DNA of 56,831 nt, taken from contig JAAYJT010000074.1 in assembly GCA_012522795.1 (NCBI GenBank), positions 1 through 56,831 of the forward strand, written 5' to 3'. Below, in pieces: positions 28,016-36,942 of the stretch. Numbering within the stretch: the first letter of the stretch is position 1; every line of letters begins with the position of its first letter. Under the pieces are notes generated by a model. It had not been told where the DNA came from. It ran no database searches and saw nothing but the letters and a program-made list of their open reading frames with translations. Made by a program: the position numbers and the translations under genes. This DNA is from Bacteroidales bacterium. GTDB taxonomy: Bacteria > Bacteroidota > Bacteroidia > Bacteroidales > JAAYJT01.

Positions 28016-28233
28016 ACTAATACTATAGCTAACGAATTAATTATTAATAATTTAGAGTTAAACAGAATTGGCCAGAAATAATTAAACTGTATTTAAACAT
28101 AAAACAATAACCAATTCTAAAAATTTTCAACAAAGATTTGAAATTAGTTGTTAATAAAAAAAAATATTTACTATTGACTTTCATCATTATTTGTTGTATA
28201 TGGCGGGGAAATAATTATTTTTACTTACAGCAA

Positions 28234-28848
28234 TTATTCCGTTCTTAAATAATTGATATTAACATTATTAATTGATGCAACCTGCTTTGAAGCAGTTTCA
28301 GCATTATTTTTACGAATTGAAAAAAGTATACGACATTTTTCAGAATACTCACTTTTTATAATTTTTAAATCATTTTCTTTAATTGCTCTCATCACCTCGT
28401 TTGTTTCAGGATAATCAAATAATATCTCATATATTTCATTCACTGTTTTTGTAATGATCACAGCCGATGCAAGTGCCTCGCGGGCAGCGGTCTTATAGGC
28501 TGTTATCAAACCACTGACACCCAGTTTTGTGCCTCCAAAATAGCGTACAACCACAATTACTATATTGGTAAGATCGAAACTTAGTATTTGTCCAAAGATA
28601 GGACGTCCAGCAGTACCCGAAGGTTCGCCATCATCATTCATGCGTTGCGATTCACGTGAAGGACCAATAGCCCATGCAAAACAATGATGACGGGCATCAT
28701 GAAATTGATTCTTGTATTTATTCACAATATTCATTGCATCAGCCTGATCAAAAGCAGGTTCGGCAAAAGCAAGAAATTTACTTCCTTTCTCCTTATAAAT
28801 GCTGCTTACAGGTGCCTCAATTACTTTATAGGTATCGTCAAAAAGCAT
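28234..28848 (-). CDS. YigZ/IMPACT family protein
   Basis: 204 residues with the UPF0029/IMPACT signature: the conserved run starting HDARHHCFAWAIG, the DDGEPSGTAGRPI motif and VVRYFGGTKLGVSGLI. A C-terminal DUF1949-type half follows. Function is not firmly known; links to translation control or RNA binding have been proposed for the family. It starts 2 bp after the HIT gene stop, so the two are almost certainly co-transcribed. Confidence 0.92.
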   Translation of the reverse strand: MLFDDTYKVIEAPVSSIYKEKGSKFLAFAEPAFDQADAMNIVNKYKNQFHDARHHCFAWAIGPSRESQRMNDDGEPSGTAGRPIFGQILSFDLTNIVIVVVRYFGGTKLGVSGLITAYKTAAREALASAVIITKTVNEIYEILFDYPETNEVMRAIKENDLKIIKSEYSEKCRILFSIRKNNAETASKQVASINNVNINYLRTE

Positions 28849-28850
28849 TC

Positions 28851-29306
28851 CTATGCAATAAAAGTTTTAAGTGATGAAACAATTTCTGAAATTTCCTTTT
28901 TGCTTAGTTTACGTCTTAAAGGATTGTCAATCAATTCTTTTTTACTCTCCTGAAGCCTGGAATGCCAATCTCCCGGTTGTTCAAGATCTCCGGCCTTTCG
29001 GGGAATAATATGAAGATGAACATGAGAAATACTTTGCCCGGCAGCTTCTGACTCCTGTAATGACCAATCAAAACCTTCAGCTTTAAAAAAAGTTATTAAT
29101 TGCTTTGTTACTATTCGGGCAAAACGGAATAACTGGTCAAGTTCATTTTCACTTAAATCGTTAACAGATTCCACGTGCCGGCGGGGTATCACCATAGAAT
29201 GACCCGGAAGAATCGGTGAAATATTGTAAACTGCAAGCATCTCAGTCGTTTCCATAAAAACATGGTCTTCAATTAATGGTGAACAAAATGGACAATCGTG
29301 GTTCAT
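28851..29306 (-). CDS. HIT family nucleotide hydrolase
   Basis: 151 residues. The histidine triad is H95-V-H97-L-H99 (SHVHLHIIPRK), with DCPFCSPL at the N-terminus as a possible zinc-binding pair of cysteines. It probably hydrolyses dinucleotide or nucleoside phosphoramidate-type substrates. It sits between the 5'-nucleotidase (33-bp gap) and YigZ (2-bp gap), suggesting a small nucleotide-salvage operon. Confidence 0.93.
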   Translation of the reverse strand: MNHDCPFCSPLIEDHVFMETTEMLAVYNISPILPGHSMVIPRRHVESVNDLSENELDQLFRFARIVTKQLITFFKAEGFDWSLQESEAAGQSISHVHLHIIPRKAGDLEQPGDWHSRLQESKKELIDNPLRRKLSKKEISEIVSSLKTFIA

Positions 29307-29339
29307 ATAATAATAAATAATAACAATTTAAGGATAACT

Positions 29340-31109
29340 CTAATGTTTGAAAAGTAATTCGCAATCCTTTTTTCTACCTTTCTCATACCATGATTCAGGA
29401 ATCACATTCCATTGAACTTCAGTTATTTCGGATGGTATTGGATTTGTGCTTAGCCATTTTGAGAGCATTGAACGCAAATCCTTTCCCGAAGTCCATACTG
29501 TACGGTTATAAAGTTCGTCAGGTGTAATTCCAGAGCCTTCAGTAAAATGCCCTCCCCCACCGCTTCCCCGGTATGAGTTCACAGCAACCGTATAAAAAGA
29601 TCTGGGGCTGAACGGTTCTCCATTTGACATTGAATGAATAGTTATTCTGCCTCCTGCTGGTTTTGAAACATCAACGGTATAAAAAATTCCTGCTGCAGAT
29701 TCAAAATTATAAAAAGGAGTAACTGTTTCACGCTGTCCAAATGAATTGGTTTTTGTCTCTCCTTTGTCATTTTTCTTGAAATTCAATAAATGATCACTGC
29801 TATCCATCATTTGGTTCATCCAGTTACTATAACTGTATTCAAGCGCATCAAGAATTTCCTTTCCGCTTAATCTCATTGTGTATAACTGGTTCTCAAAGCG
29901 ATAAAGTTTAAACATATCAGCTATATTGATTTCACCGGAGGGCAGTATAGCATTAAATGCAAGCGGGGCGCAAAAAGAAATATCAGCACCGGTAATTTTA
30001 AGCTGAATATGATGTATAAGGTTTACGAACTCTGCACTTCCAAACAGGCAATCTCTGCTGAATAAAGTATCTTTCAGGATAGTAACTGGTTCTTTAAGAT
30101 AATTCTTAACTGGTTCTAAAAAATGAGAAAAGTTCTCTGTAAAATCTGCATCTGCCTGAAGTTTTGTAACACTCCTTATATTACCTATTACGTTTTTACT
30201 TTTTATTTGATTTTCAGTATCGGTAATTATTAACATTTCAGCCACAGCCACGTTGTGAGAATTACTACCACTACCAAGAATATAAACAGCTTTTCCGGAG
30301 GGACTAGTAACAGGAACATTCCATAATCTGTGGTCATGACCGCTAAATACAACATCAAATCCACTTACTTTTTGAGCAATCAGCCTTGAAGCATCTTCGA
30401 GCATTGGAAGCTCCGCTTCGGTAAAGCTACGTTCCGGCGCTCCTGAATGAAACAAACCAATTAAAATATCAGGTTCTTCAGTGTTTTCAATATAATCAAC
30501 CCATTTGCGGGCTGATAAAAGCATGTCTTCAAAAATCATATCACTCCATAAATCCTTTGGAAGCCATTTAGGTACACTCGGCGTGCATAATCCCAAAACA
30601 GCAATTTTCAGATTGCTCCGGTTAATAATTGTATATGGTTTAAAATAAGGCTCTCCTGTAGACTCATTAGTAATATTGGCAGCCATCCATGGAAATGAAA
30701 ACTGCTGAACAAGTTTATCATAAACAGGATGCCCGGCTTCAATATCATGATTGCCAACGGTTGCGGCATCATATTTCATGAAATTCATCATTTGGGCAAG
30801 CGGATGAAAGCCGGCAGTATCAATAAAGTTATAATAATATATTAAGGGATCACCCTGAAGCAAATCACCATTATCAAGTAAGACAACTTCCTGTCCCTGC
30901 TCCGACCGTTCATTTTTTACATAGGAATATACCTGAGCCAGCGAATTTGTCCTGGCACGATTCTCAAACAGATCATAAGGTAAAAAATGACCATGTATAT
31001 CACTGGTAACTAATACCTTTAGCCTTATAGTATCCTGTGCTAAGAGCTCCGAACCCAAACAGGCTATTATGCTGTATACCAATAATATAAAGGGCTTCCA
31101 AATTTTCAT
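29340..31109 (-). CDS. Exported bifunctional metallophosphatase/5'-nucleotidase (UshA-like)
   Basis: 589 residues with a signal peptide (cleavage near LLAQ, residue 25). The metallophosphatase motifs are SDIHGHF (D37, H39), DNGDLLQGDP (D79, D82), GNHDIEAG (N120, H121) and FSGHDHRLWN. The second half is the 5_nucleotid_C domain (AFNAILPSGEINIADM, GGGGHF). It should hydrolyse nucleotides to nucleosides and phosphate in the periplasm for uptake. A TATCTTTG box lies 20 nt before the start, and HIT and YigZ genes follow on the same strand. Confidence 0.94.
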   Translation of the reverse strand: MKIWKPFILLVYSIIACLGSELLAQDTIRLKVLVTSDIHGHFLPYDLFENRARTNSLAQVYSYVKNERSEQGQEVVLLDNGDLLQGDPLIYYYNFIDTAGFHPLAQMMNFMKYDAATVGNHDIEAGHPVYDKLVQQFSFPWMAANITNESTGEPYFKPYTIINRSNLKIAVLGLCTPSVPKWLPKDLWSDMIFEDMLLSARKWVDYIENTEEPDILIGLFHSGAPERSFTEAELPMLEDASRLIAQKVSGFDVVFSGHDHRLWNVPVTSPSGKAVYILGSGSNSHNVAVAEMLIITDTENQIKSKNVIGNIRSVTKLQADADFTENFSHFLEPVKNYLKEPVTILKDTLFSRDCLFGSAEFVNLIHHIQLKITGADISFCAPLAFNAILPSGEINIADMFKLYRFENQLYTMRLSGKEILDALEYSYSNWMNQMMDSSDHLLNFKKNDKGETKTNSFGQRETVTPFYNFESAAGIFYTVDVSKPAGGRITIHSMSNGEPFSPRSFYTVAVNSYRGSGGGGHFTEGSGITPDELYNRTVWTSGKDLRSMLSKWLSTNPIPSEITEVQWNVIPESWYEKGRKKDCELLFKH

Positions 31110-31128
31110 TTAGGTTTGATTTTTTCCT

Positions 31129-31136
31129 CAAAGATA
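31129..31136 (-). promoter_or_regulatory. -7 box (TATCTTTG) for the 5'-nucleotidase operon
   Basis: CAAAGATA on the plus strand reads TATCTTTG on the minus strand, 20 nt before the nucleotidase ATG; -33 is not clear. Confidence 0.45.
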
Positions 31137-31223
31137 AAAAACCTGTTTAAATTTGGCAGCTTAAAAAGCTATTGTTTTACTCTTAAAAAGCAATAAAAAT
31201 TTTTCAGTTCGCTTAAAACATTG

Positions 31224-31231
31224 TAACTTTG
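31224..31231 (+). promoter_or_regulatory. -7 box (TAACTTTG) for the SDR at 31322
   Basis: TAACTTTG matches TAnnTTTG about 90 nt upstream of the ATG, in the divergent region shared with the nucleotidase gene. Confidence 0.4.
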
Positions 31232-31321
31232 AGACTTATCCGAACACTGATTTATCTTATTTTATTTTTTAGTTCTTTCAAAATCATTTTTCAGAAAATA
31301 TAATAAACTCATTTAACTATC

Positions 31322-32104
31322 ATGGATATAAGAACAGCTATAATAACCGGAGCTTATGGGGCAATTGGAAAGGCAATAGCCCTGGGGATTGCTGAAGCAG
31401 GACACAAAGTAATTATGTCTGGACGTAATCCCGGTTTGTTGAAACAGGCGGCAGATGAAGTTCGTCAGAAAACCCGAAATAATAACATCATTGAAGCAAC
31501 AACAGACCTGTCATTAAAGGAAAACATCGCTGATTTAGCGCAAAAAGTCAAATCTCCGGTTCACATACTGATAAACAATGCCTGCACTGCACCGAAACAA
31601 AGGACTGAGAATAAAAACGGAATTGAAATGCAATGGGCAGTAAATGTTATGGCGTATTTTTATATGATGAATGAATTTTTTCCTCATTTGTCAGAAGCCA
31701 ATGGAAGCAGGATTATAAATGTTGCAAGTTACTGGGCCGGAGGTCTTGATCTAAAGGATCCTGAGTTCAAGACCCGAAGATATAATAATGATGCAGCATA
31801 TCGTCAAAGCAAGCAAGCTGACAGAATGCTTACAGCATATTTTTCTGAGAAATATCAGAAGTATAATATTACTGTCAACACCTGCCATCCAGGTGATGTA
31901 AACTCAAAACTCAGCAACAGCCTTGGTTTTGGAGGGAGCGAAACTCCTTCACAAGGTGCTGATACACCTGTTTGGCTTGCCCTGTCAGCACAAGTAAAAG
32001 GAATAACCGGAAAATATTTTGAACACCGACAGCCGGTATATTGCAGCTTTATGAAAAACAAGGACGAGGTAAACCGGCTTTTTGAACTATGTTCAAAGTA
32101 CTGA
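31322..32104 (+). CDS. SDR family NAD(P)-dependent oxidoreductase
   Basis: 260 residues. The Rossmann motif is TGAYGAIG (9-16), NNACTAP replaces the usual NNAG, and the catalytic pair is in YRQSK (Tyr-x3-Lys). The layout resembles retinol-dehydrogenase-like SDRs, in which a long substrate loop (TVNTCHPGDVNSKL) follows the active site. Substrate is not predictable. It is divergent from the nucleotidase and convergent with the DUF1858 gene, whose stop codon lies 8 bp away. Confidence 0.88.
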   Translation: MDIRTAIITGAYGAIGKAIALGIAEAGHKVIMSGRNPGLLKQAADEVRQKTRNNNIIEATTDLSLKENIADLAQKVKSPVHILINNACTAPKQRTENKNGIEMQWAVNVMAYFYMMNEFFPHLSEANGSRIINVASYWAGGLDLKDPEFKTRRYNNDAAYRQSKQADRMLTAYFSEKYQKYNITVNTCHPGDVNSKLSNSLGFGGSETPSQGADTPVWLALSAQVKGITGKYFEHRQPVYCSFMKNKDEVNRLFELCSKY

Positions 32105-32111
32105 TATAAAC

Positions 32112-32672
32112 CTATGGTTTATAAAAATACGTAGATACCAGTTCAGTAGCTTCTTCAAGTGCAAAAGCCTTGTAACCTTTCTCAATGGCTTTTTCAATCA
32201 ATGGTTCCGGTACAAAACCTGTAATAAGTTTCAGTATCCCACCTGAATTCATCTTACTAAGCCTGTTAAACACTTCGTCCACCGGATGACGACCGGCAGC
32301 CAACATTGGACGGGCATCAAGTGTATCTTTTATGTTAGCTTCATTAAACCAGTTATGATCTGCTTTTATTTTGTCAACGCTCAAAGCACTGGCTGAATCA
32401 GCTTCAGACAACCCTGCCTTTTTTCGCAACTGATTGATCAGCATTCCAAGATCCACCTTACCAATGATTGCAGCTTGCTGAAGAGTAGTAATACGAGCAA
32501 CAGTATTCCTTAACAGCGGATTTTTCAACTTCCCAAATTCAGGAACCATTTCAACCAGGGTTTCTTCAAGCCCGGGGTAGGCATCAATTAACTCCCTTAT
32601 CTTTATTGTAGGTATAATATCTGGTCTTTCCGACATATATTTACAGATTAACAATTGGGGTTTATCATTCAT
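32112..32672 (-). CDS. DUF1858 domain protein with DUF2249-like C-terminus
   Basis: About 186 residues. An N-terminal DUF1858-type helical domain (TIKIRELIDAYPGLEETLV through AAIIGKVDLGMLINQLRKK) is joined to a DUF2249-like domain (DARPMLAAGRHPVDEVFNRL ... PEPLIEKAIEKGY). Such domains occur in proteins of nitric-oxide or oxygen-related metabolism, but the biochemical role is unknown. The ATG at 32672 is favoured over the TTG three codons upstream. It follows the DUF438 gene by 37 bp on the same strand. Confidence 0.8.
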   Translation of the reverse strand: MNDKPQLLICKYMSERPDIIPTIKIRELIDAYPGLEETLVEMVPEFGKLKNPLLRNTVARITTLQQAAIIGKVDLGMLINQLRKKAGLSEADSASALSVDKIKADHNWFNEANIKDTLDARPMLAAGRHPVDEVFNRLSKMNSGGILKLITGFVPEPLIEKAIEKGYKAFALEEATELVSTYFYKP

Positions 32673-32709
32673 AAAATTCAAAACCCCAATTTAATTTAAC
32701 ATACATTCA

Positions 32710-33933
32710 TTATTTATAATTCAGCAAACGCCGTTCGCCCTGCAAGTTACGTTTTTCTGATAATTCCTGGCTAACTTCAAGGGTTCCAAGATATTCACCA
32801 TCGGCATTCCGAACAGCAAAATATTCGATATGAATAAACATGCCTCCTTTCTGGATCCAGAACGCAGCGCTGCTTTGCCTGCCGCTCTTAAAATCACTTA
32901 GTATCTGTTCCACAGTATGAACGCTTCCGGGAGGATGACACATTCTTACATCACGCTGAAGAATAGCACGATTACGGTGAAATATCCTTTCTGAACTCTG
33001 AGAAAAATATGCAACTTTATCATTTTTATCCACAAAGGTCATGTCAACAGGCAATGAATTAAGTACTGCTGTTAACTCCTCAACAGTAAAACTTCCGGAA
33101 GGAAGCACTACTTTATTATTATCAACCTGAGAAGTTTGGGGTTCGGTACTGACATTCTCCGGCTTCCACACAGTAACAGGATCATACAGGCAAAAACCAA
33201 TCTCAGGGGTCTGCAAGTAAATATCATACCATTCACTTTCATTCAAAGTTTCAAGGCTCATGGGAAAAAGAATTTCTTCTTCTTTCATTATCATGTCCGT
33301 TACAGCGGTAGATGCTGGTTTAAGCAGCATATCAATTATTACAAGCAATTCATCCTTATCCATACCGGTTTCACGCAATGCCTCGTTTGCGGCTTTAAGC
33401 ATTTCGCGGGCTTCATCATGTTTACCCCACATTACCTTAGGAGGTCCTGTGATCTCATATTTTTCTAAAAACGGAAATAAAAGATTTTCTTTTTTGATAT
33501 AATGCTTATCAACGTCCATAAGCTGGTTGAAACCTTCGCGCAGCTTGTTTATAAAATCCACAAGCTCTTCATCCTTAAGATCTTTAACTTTTTCATAATC
33601 AGCATTTAGTGATTCCACAACTTCTTTCAAAGCCTGATTTTCTTCCCTGAAAGTATCAACAGGATGTCCTTCGGGAATTTCGGGTTGCCCTGAGGTATCA
33701 ATACTTCCTTCAAGAACATAAGTGTGTATATCACATAATTTCAGAACCTCTTCAACTGGTAATCCTTCATTTATCAGCTCCTGTTCCACTTCAACAACAT
33801 CGTTGTAAGGAACATTTTTCAAGATCTGGATAAGTCTGGCTTTTACCAGATCCGGTGCTTCACCTTCATGAAGCTGAAGTATCATATGTTTTAATAACGC
33901 TTTGCGTTCAGCATTGCTAATTTGTTCATTCAT
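32710..33933 (-). CDS. DUF438 protein with hemerythrin-like and PAS domains
   Basis: 407 residues. The DUF438 N-terminus (about 1-75) is followed by a hemerythrin-like helical bundle (about 90-235) containing HYIKKENLLFPFLEKY, WGKHDEAREM and EEEILFPMSLE, with His and Glu residues that could bind a di-iron site. A C-terminal PAS domain (about 285-400) contains MTFVDKNDKVAYFSQSSE. The combination suggests a redox, oxygen or NO sensor, without any kinase or DNA-binding output. It is the first gene of a two-gene operon with the DUF1858 protein. Confidence 0.87.
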   Translation of the reverse strand: MNEQISNAERKALLKHMILQLHEGEAPDLVKARLIQILKNVPYNDVVEVEQELINEGLPVEEVLKLCDIHTYVLEGSIDTSGQPEIPEGHPVDTFREENQALKEVVESLNADYEKVKDLKDEELVDFINKLREGFNQLMDVDKHYIKKENLLFPFLEKYEITGPPKVMWGKHDEAREMLKAANEALRETGMDKDELLVIIDMLLKPASTAVTDMIMKEEEILFPMSLETLNESEWYDIYLQTPEIGFCLYDPVTVWKPENVSTEPQTSQVDNNKVVLPSGSFTVEELTAVLNSLPVDMTFVDKNDKVAYFSQSSERIFHRNRAILQRDVRMCHPPGSVHTVEQILSDFKSGRQSSAAFWIQKGGMFIHIEYFAVRNADGEYLGTLEVSQELSEKRNLQGERRLLNYK

Positions 33934-34281
33934 AACAGATTAATTATATTTTTTTAAAAAAAGAATTGTTTTACTTGTCCTTAAAGAGTTAATGCTCTAA
34001 AATTATGAAGTACTTAAACGGATACTATGATAATTTGTTTTATCTGGAATGAATTTAAATAAGCTAATCCGGTTCTGGAAAGTCACAAGGCATAAATTTG
34101 ACCAGGAATCTTAGTGCAAATTTGCAACATTTTGTATATCAGTAATATAACAATCTGCTTAAACTCTTATTCTGTAAGTATTTCTTTTGAAGACAAGCCT
34201 TGGATAATCCAGTTTTTCAACGCTTAATCTTACTAATTGTCAAAAACCTTAAATTTGTCAGATAATTTTAACCTTTTTATC
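33934..34281. other. Divergent intergenic region with a palindrome
   Basis: This 348-bp region between the DUF438 operon and the S9 peptidase has no gene. It holds a perfect 12-bp palindrome TGCAAATTTGCA (34115-34126) that could be an operator, and the TAAATTTG promoter box of the peptidase at 34250. Confidence 0.4.
34250..34257 (+). promoter_or_regulatory. -7 box (TAAATTTG) for the S9 peptidase
   Basis: TAAATTTG matches TAnnTTTG 25 nt before the ATG at 34282. A start at the TTG of 34237 would lie upstream of this box, which favours 34282. Confidence 0.45.
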
Positions 34282-36333
34282 ATGAAACAAATAGTATTAA
34301 AGATTTCAAAATTATTCATTGTGAGCCTGTTAATAGTTCTCATTTTCCAAAATGCACATGCTTTTACTCCCGAAAAAGAACCTATTACTGCTGAAAAAAT
34401 GTGGTCAATGAAACGCGTTGGGAATCCGGTAGTATCCCCGGATGGCAAATATTCAGTTTTTACAGTCACCCAAACTGATATTGACGAGAATAAAGGTTTA
34501 ACCAATATTTTCATGATGAATAATGACGATGGAAGCATTAATCAGCTTACTTTTTCAGGTAAAGACAGTTCGCCTGTGATCAGCCCCGACGGAAAGCAAA
34601 TAGCATTTCTGTCAAGAAGGGATGATAGTCCTGCCCAGCTTTATCTGCTGAATCTTTCAGGCGGCGAGGCTCAAAAGATCACTGATCTTCCTGTAGCTTT
34701 ATATGCTCCGAAATGGTTTCCTGACAATAAACGCTTAGCTTTCGCAGCCAATATTTTACCTGAATATAATGGTGACTGGGCGAAACTAAAGAAGTTGCAG
34801 GATGAAAAAAAGAACAATAAAGTTACTGCCCGGGTTACTGAGAATACCATATACCGGTTCTGGGACCGCTGGCTCACTGATGGATATTATCCGCGTTTAT
34901 TTTCCATTGAACTGGATTCAAAAAAAGTAACTGATTTAATGCCAAATACTTCAAATTATTTTGACATGATGGGTGGGGTTTCCTATGATATTTCACCTGA
35001 TGGCAGCCTGATCGCAGTAAGCTGCAATGTCACATTATCACCTTACCAGACTACAAATAATGATATTTTCCTGCTTAAAACTGACGGAAGTGGCTCAATG
35101 ACAAATATTACTCCCGGTAATCCTGCTAATGATATAAATCCTGTTTTCAGTAATAACGGTAAAAGTTTAGTTTACGGAGCTAAAAAAGTATTTCATTTTT
35201 ATGCCGATAAAGTTGTAATGACAGTTTATGACCTGCAAACTAAATCCAGTACTAGAATTACTGACAATATTGATCTTAGCTGTGAACAATGGTTTTGGTC
35301 AGAAGATGATAAAACGATTTATTTTCTTGCTGAAGACAAGGCAAGAAATGCTATTTTCAGCATTCCTGCCGGTGGAGGTAAACATAAGCGATTATTTAGC
35401 GAAGGAACAAATAATGGAGCAAGTTTTGCCGGTACTCAATATCTAATTTTCAATCATCATAATTTAAATTCTCCTCCGGAAATTTATAAACTTGATCTTC
35501 GTAGTCTGAAGCCTCAAAAGATGACTTCATTTAATGATGCTGTTTTGTTAACACTAAATCTTGGCGAAGTTGAAGATGTATATTACAAAGGTTATGGAAA
35601 TGAAAATATTCAGATGTTCATAGTATATCCGCCTGATTATGATAGATCAAAGAAATATCCGCTGGTGATGATGATACATGGTGGTCCTCATGGTACTTTC
35701 GGCGATTATTTTCATTTCAGATGGAATGCTCACCTATTTGCTGCACCGGGTTATATTGTCGCATTACCTAACTTTCATGGGAGTACCAGTTTTGGACAGG
35801 ATTTTGCTATCAGCATTCACGGCGAGAATTCCACAAAACCATTTGAGGACGTGATGAAAGCTGCCGATTATCTGATAGCACGAAATCTGGTGGATGAAAA
35901 TAAAATGGCTGCTGCCGGCGGGAGTTACGGTGGATATCTGGTAAGCTGGATTGCCGGTCATACCGATCGTTTTGCCTGCCTTATAAATCATGCAGGGGTT
36001 TATGATCTTCACCTACAATATGCTACTGATTATACCGGCTACAGAAATTATCAGTATGGCGGTACTCCATGGGATGGATTTGATAAACTTAATCTCCACA
36101 ATCCTTCTCAGTTTGCACATAATTTTTCAACCCCAATGATGGTTATTCATGGTGAGCGCGACTACCGGGTACCTGTGGCTCACGGACTGCTTGTTTACGG
36201 TATTTATAAAAGTAAGGGATTAGAAGCCCGCCTTGTTTATTACCCTGATGAGAATCACTGGATTCTGAGCGCACAAAATTCAATCTATTGGTATAAAGAA
36301 GTGCATAACTGGTTTGAAAGATTTTTAAAATAA
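34282..36333 (+). CDS. S9 family prolyl oligopeptidase / acylaminoacyl-peptidase
   Basis: 683 residues from the ATG at 34282, which starts a signal peptide (MKQIVLKISKLFIVSLLIV ... NAHA). A beta-propeller with SPDGKYSVF-type repeats fills the first two thirds. The alpha/beta-hydrolase domain follows, with S549 in GGSYGGYLV, D627 in GERDYRVP and H659 in DENHWIL as the catalytic triad. It should release dipeptides or acyl-amino acids from peptides in the periplasm. It ends 96 bp before DoxX, separated by a probable terminator and a new promoter. Confidence 0.93.
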   Translation: MKQIVLKISKLFIVSLLIVLIFQNAHAFTPEKEPITAEKMWSMKRVGNPVVSPDGKYSVFTVTQTDIDENKGLTNIFMMNNDDGSINQLTFSGKDSSPVISPDGKQIAFLSRRDDSPAQLYLLNLSGGEAQKITDLPVALYAPKWFPDNKRLAFAANILPEYNGDWAKLKKLQDEKKNNKVTARVTENTIYRFWDRWLTDGYYPRLFSIELDSKKVTDLMPNTSNYFDMMGGVSYDISPDGSLIAVSCNVTLSPYQTTNNDIFLLKTDGSGSMTNITPGNPANDINPVFSNNGKSLVYGAKKVFHFYADKVVMTVYDLQTKSSTRITDNIDLSCEQWFWSEDDKTIYFLAEDKARNAIFSIPAGGGKHKRLFSEGTNNGASFAGTQYLIFNHHNLNSPPEIYKLDLRSLKPQKMTSFNDAVLLTLNLGEVEDVYYKGYGNENIQMFIVYPPDYDRSKKYPLVMMIHGGPHGTFGDYFHFRWNAHLFAAPGYIVALPNFHGSTSFGQDFAISIHGENSTKPFEDVMKAADYLIARNLVDENKMAAAGGSYGGYLVSWIAGHTDRFACLINHAGVYDLHLQYATDYTGYRNYQYGGTPWDGFDKLNLHNPSQFAHNFSTPMMVIHGERDYRVPVAHGLLVYGIYKSKGLEARLVYYPDENHWILSAQNSIYWYKEVHNWFERFLK

Positions 36334-36337
36334 GCCA

Positions 36338-36390
36338 AAAAATAATATTTACAGAGCTTTTCCCTGGCTCAATATTTTTTTATTTTTGTA
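36338..36390 (+). terminator. Possible terminator after the S9 peptidase
   Basis: An imperfect hairpin pairs AATATT plus GAGC on the left with GCTC plus AATATT on the right, with a 4-nt bulge, and a T-rich run (ATTTTTTTATTTTT) follows. It overlaps the promoter box of the next gene. Confidence 0.35.
36381..36388 (+). promoter_or_regulatory. -7 box (TATTTTTG) for the DoxX/oxidoreductase operon
   Basis: TATTTTTG matches TAnnTTTG 41 nt upstream of the DoxX ATG. Confidence 0.4.
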
Positions 36391-36429
36391 AATTGTCTTT
36401 TCTATTTATACTGAATTATTCTGTAAGAA

Positions 36430-36894
36430 ATGAAATATACTGTCAGCTCACTTTCAGCACTTGTAATTCTCAGAATAACAACGGGATGGCACTTTTTATA
36501 TGAAGGATTGGTTAAAGTAACAGACCCCTCATGGTCATCCAGATCATATCTTATGGACTCCGGAGGTTTTTTAAAAGGCTTTTTTGAATGGATAGCAGAA
36601 AACAATACTGCACTTACTATTGCTGACAGTCTTAATGCCTGGGGGCTGACCCTGATAGGCATTGCTCTCGTTGCTGGTATTTTCACACGTTACGCTGCTT
36701 ATGCAGGTATAATTTTACTTGGGTTATATTATTTGTCGCATCCTGCATTTCCGGGAATAACCTATTTGTTTCCGGTAGATGGCAGTTATTTTATCATTAA
36801 CAAGACCCTGATTGAATTAGCTGCTATGTGGGTAATAATAAGCTTTCCCACTTCGGATATTATCGGACTTGAAAGGCTTTTCAAAAAAATGTAA
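36430..36894 (+). CDS. DoxX family membrane protein
   Basis: 154 residues with four hydrophobic segments (VILRITTGWHFLYEGLVKV; LTLIGIALVAGIF; YAGIILLGLYYL; TLIELAAMWVIISF), typical of DoxX/DoxD quinol-linked membrane proteins. It is the first gene of a run with two Tat-exported dehydrogenases, so it may pass electrons from sugar oxidation in the periplasm to the quinone pool. That role is inference from position. Confidence 0.85.
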   Translation: MKYTVSSLSALVILRITTGWHFLYEGLVKVTDPSWSSRSYLMDSGGFLKGFFEWIAENNTALTIADSLNAWGLTLIGIALVAGIFTRYAAYAGIILLGLYYLSHPAFPGITYLFPVDGSYFIINKTLIELAAMWVIISFPTSDIIGLERLFKKM

Positions 36895-36942
36895 TAAATA
36901 GCATCGGGAAATGACCTTAAGAATTTTAATTATTCAATAAAA

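Noticed and set aside
32105..32123. 8-bp hairpin between the SDR and DUF1858 genes as a bidirectional terminator
   Set aside because: The stem is AT-rich, has a 3-nt loop and lacks a T tract on either strand, and it overlaps the DUF1858 stop codon.
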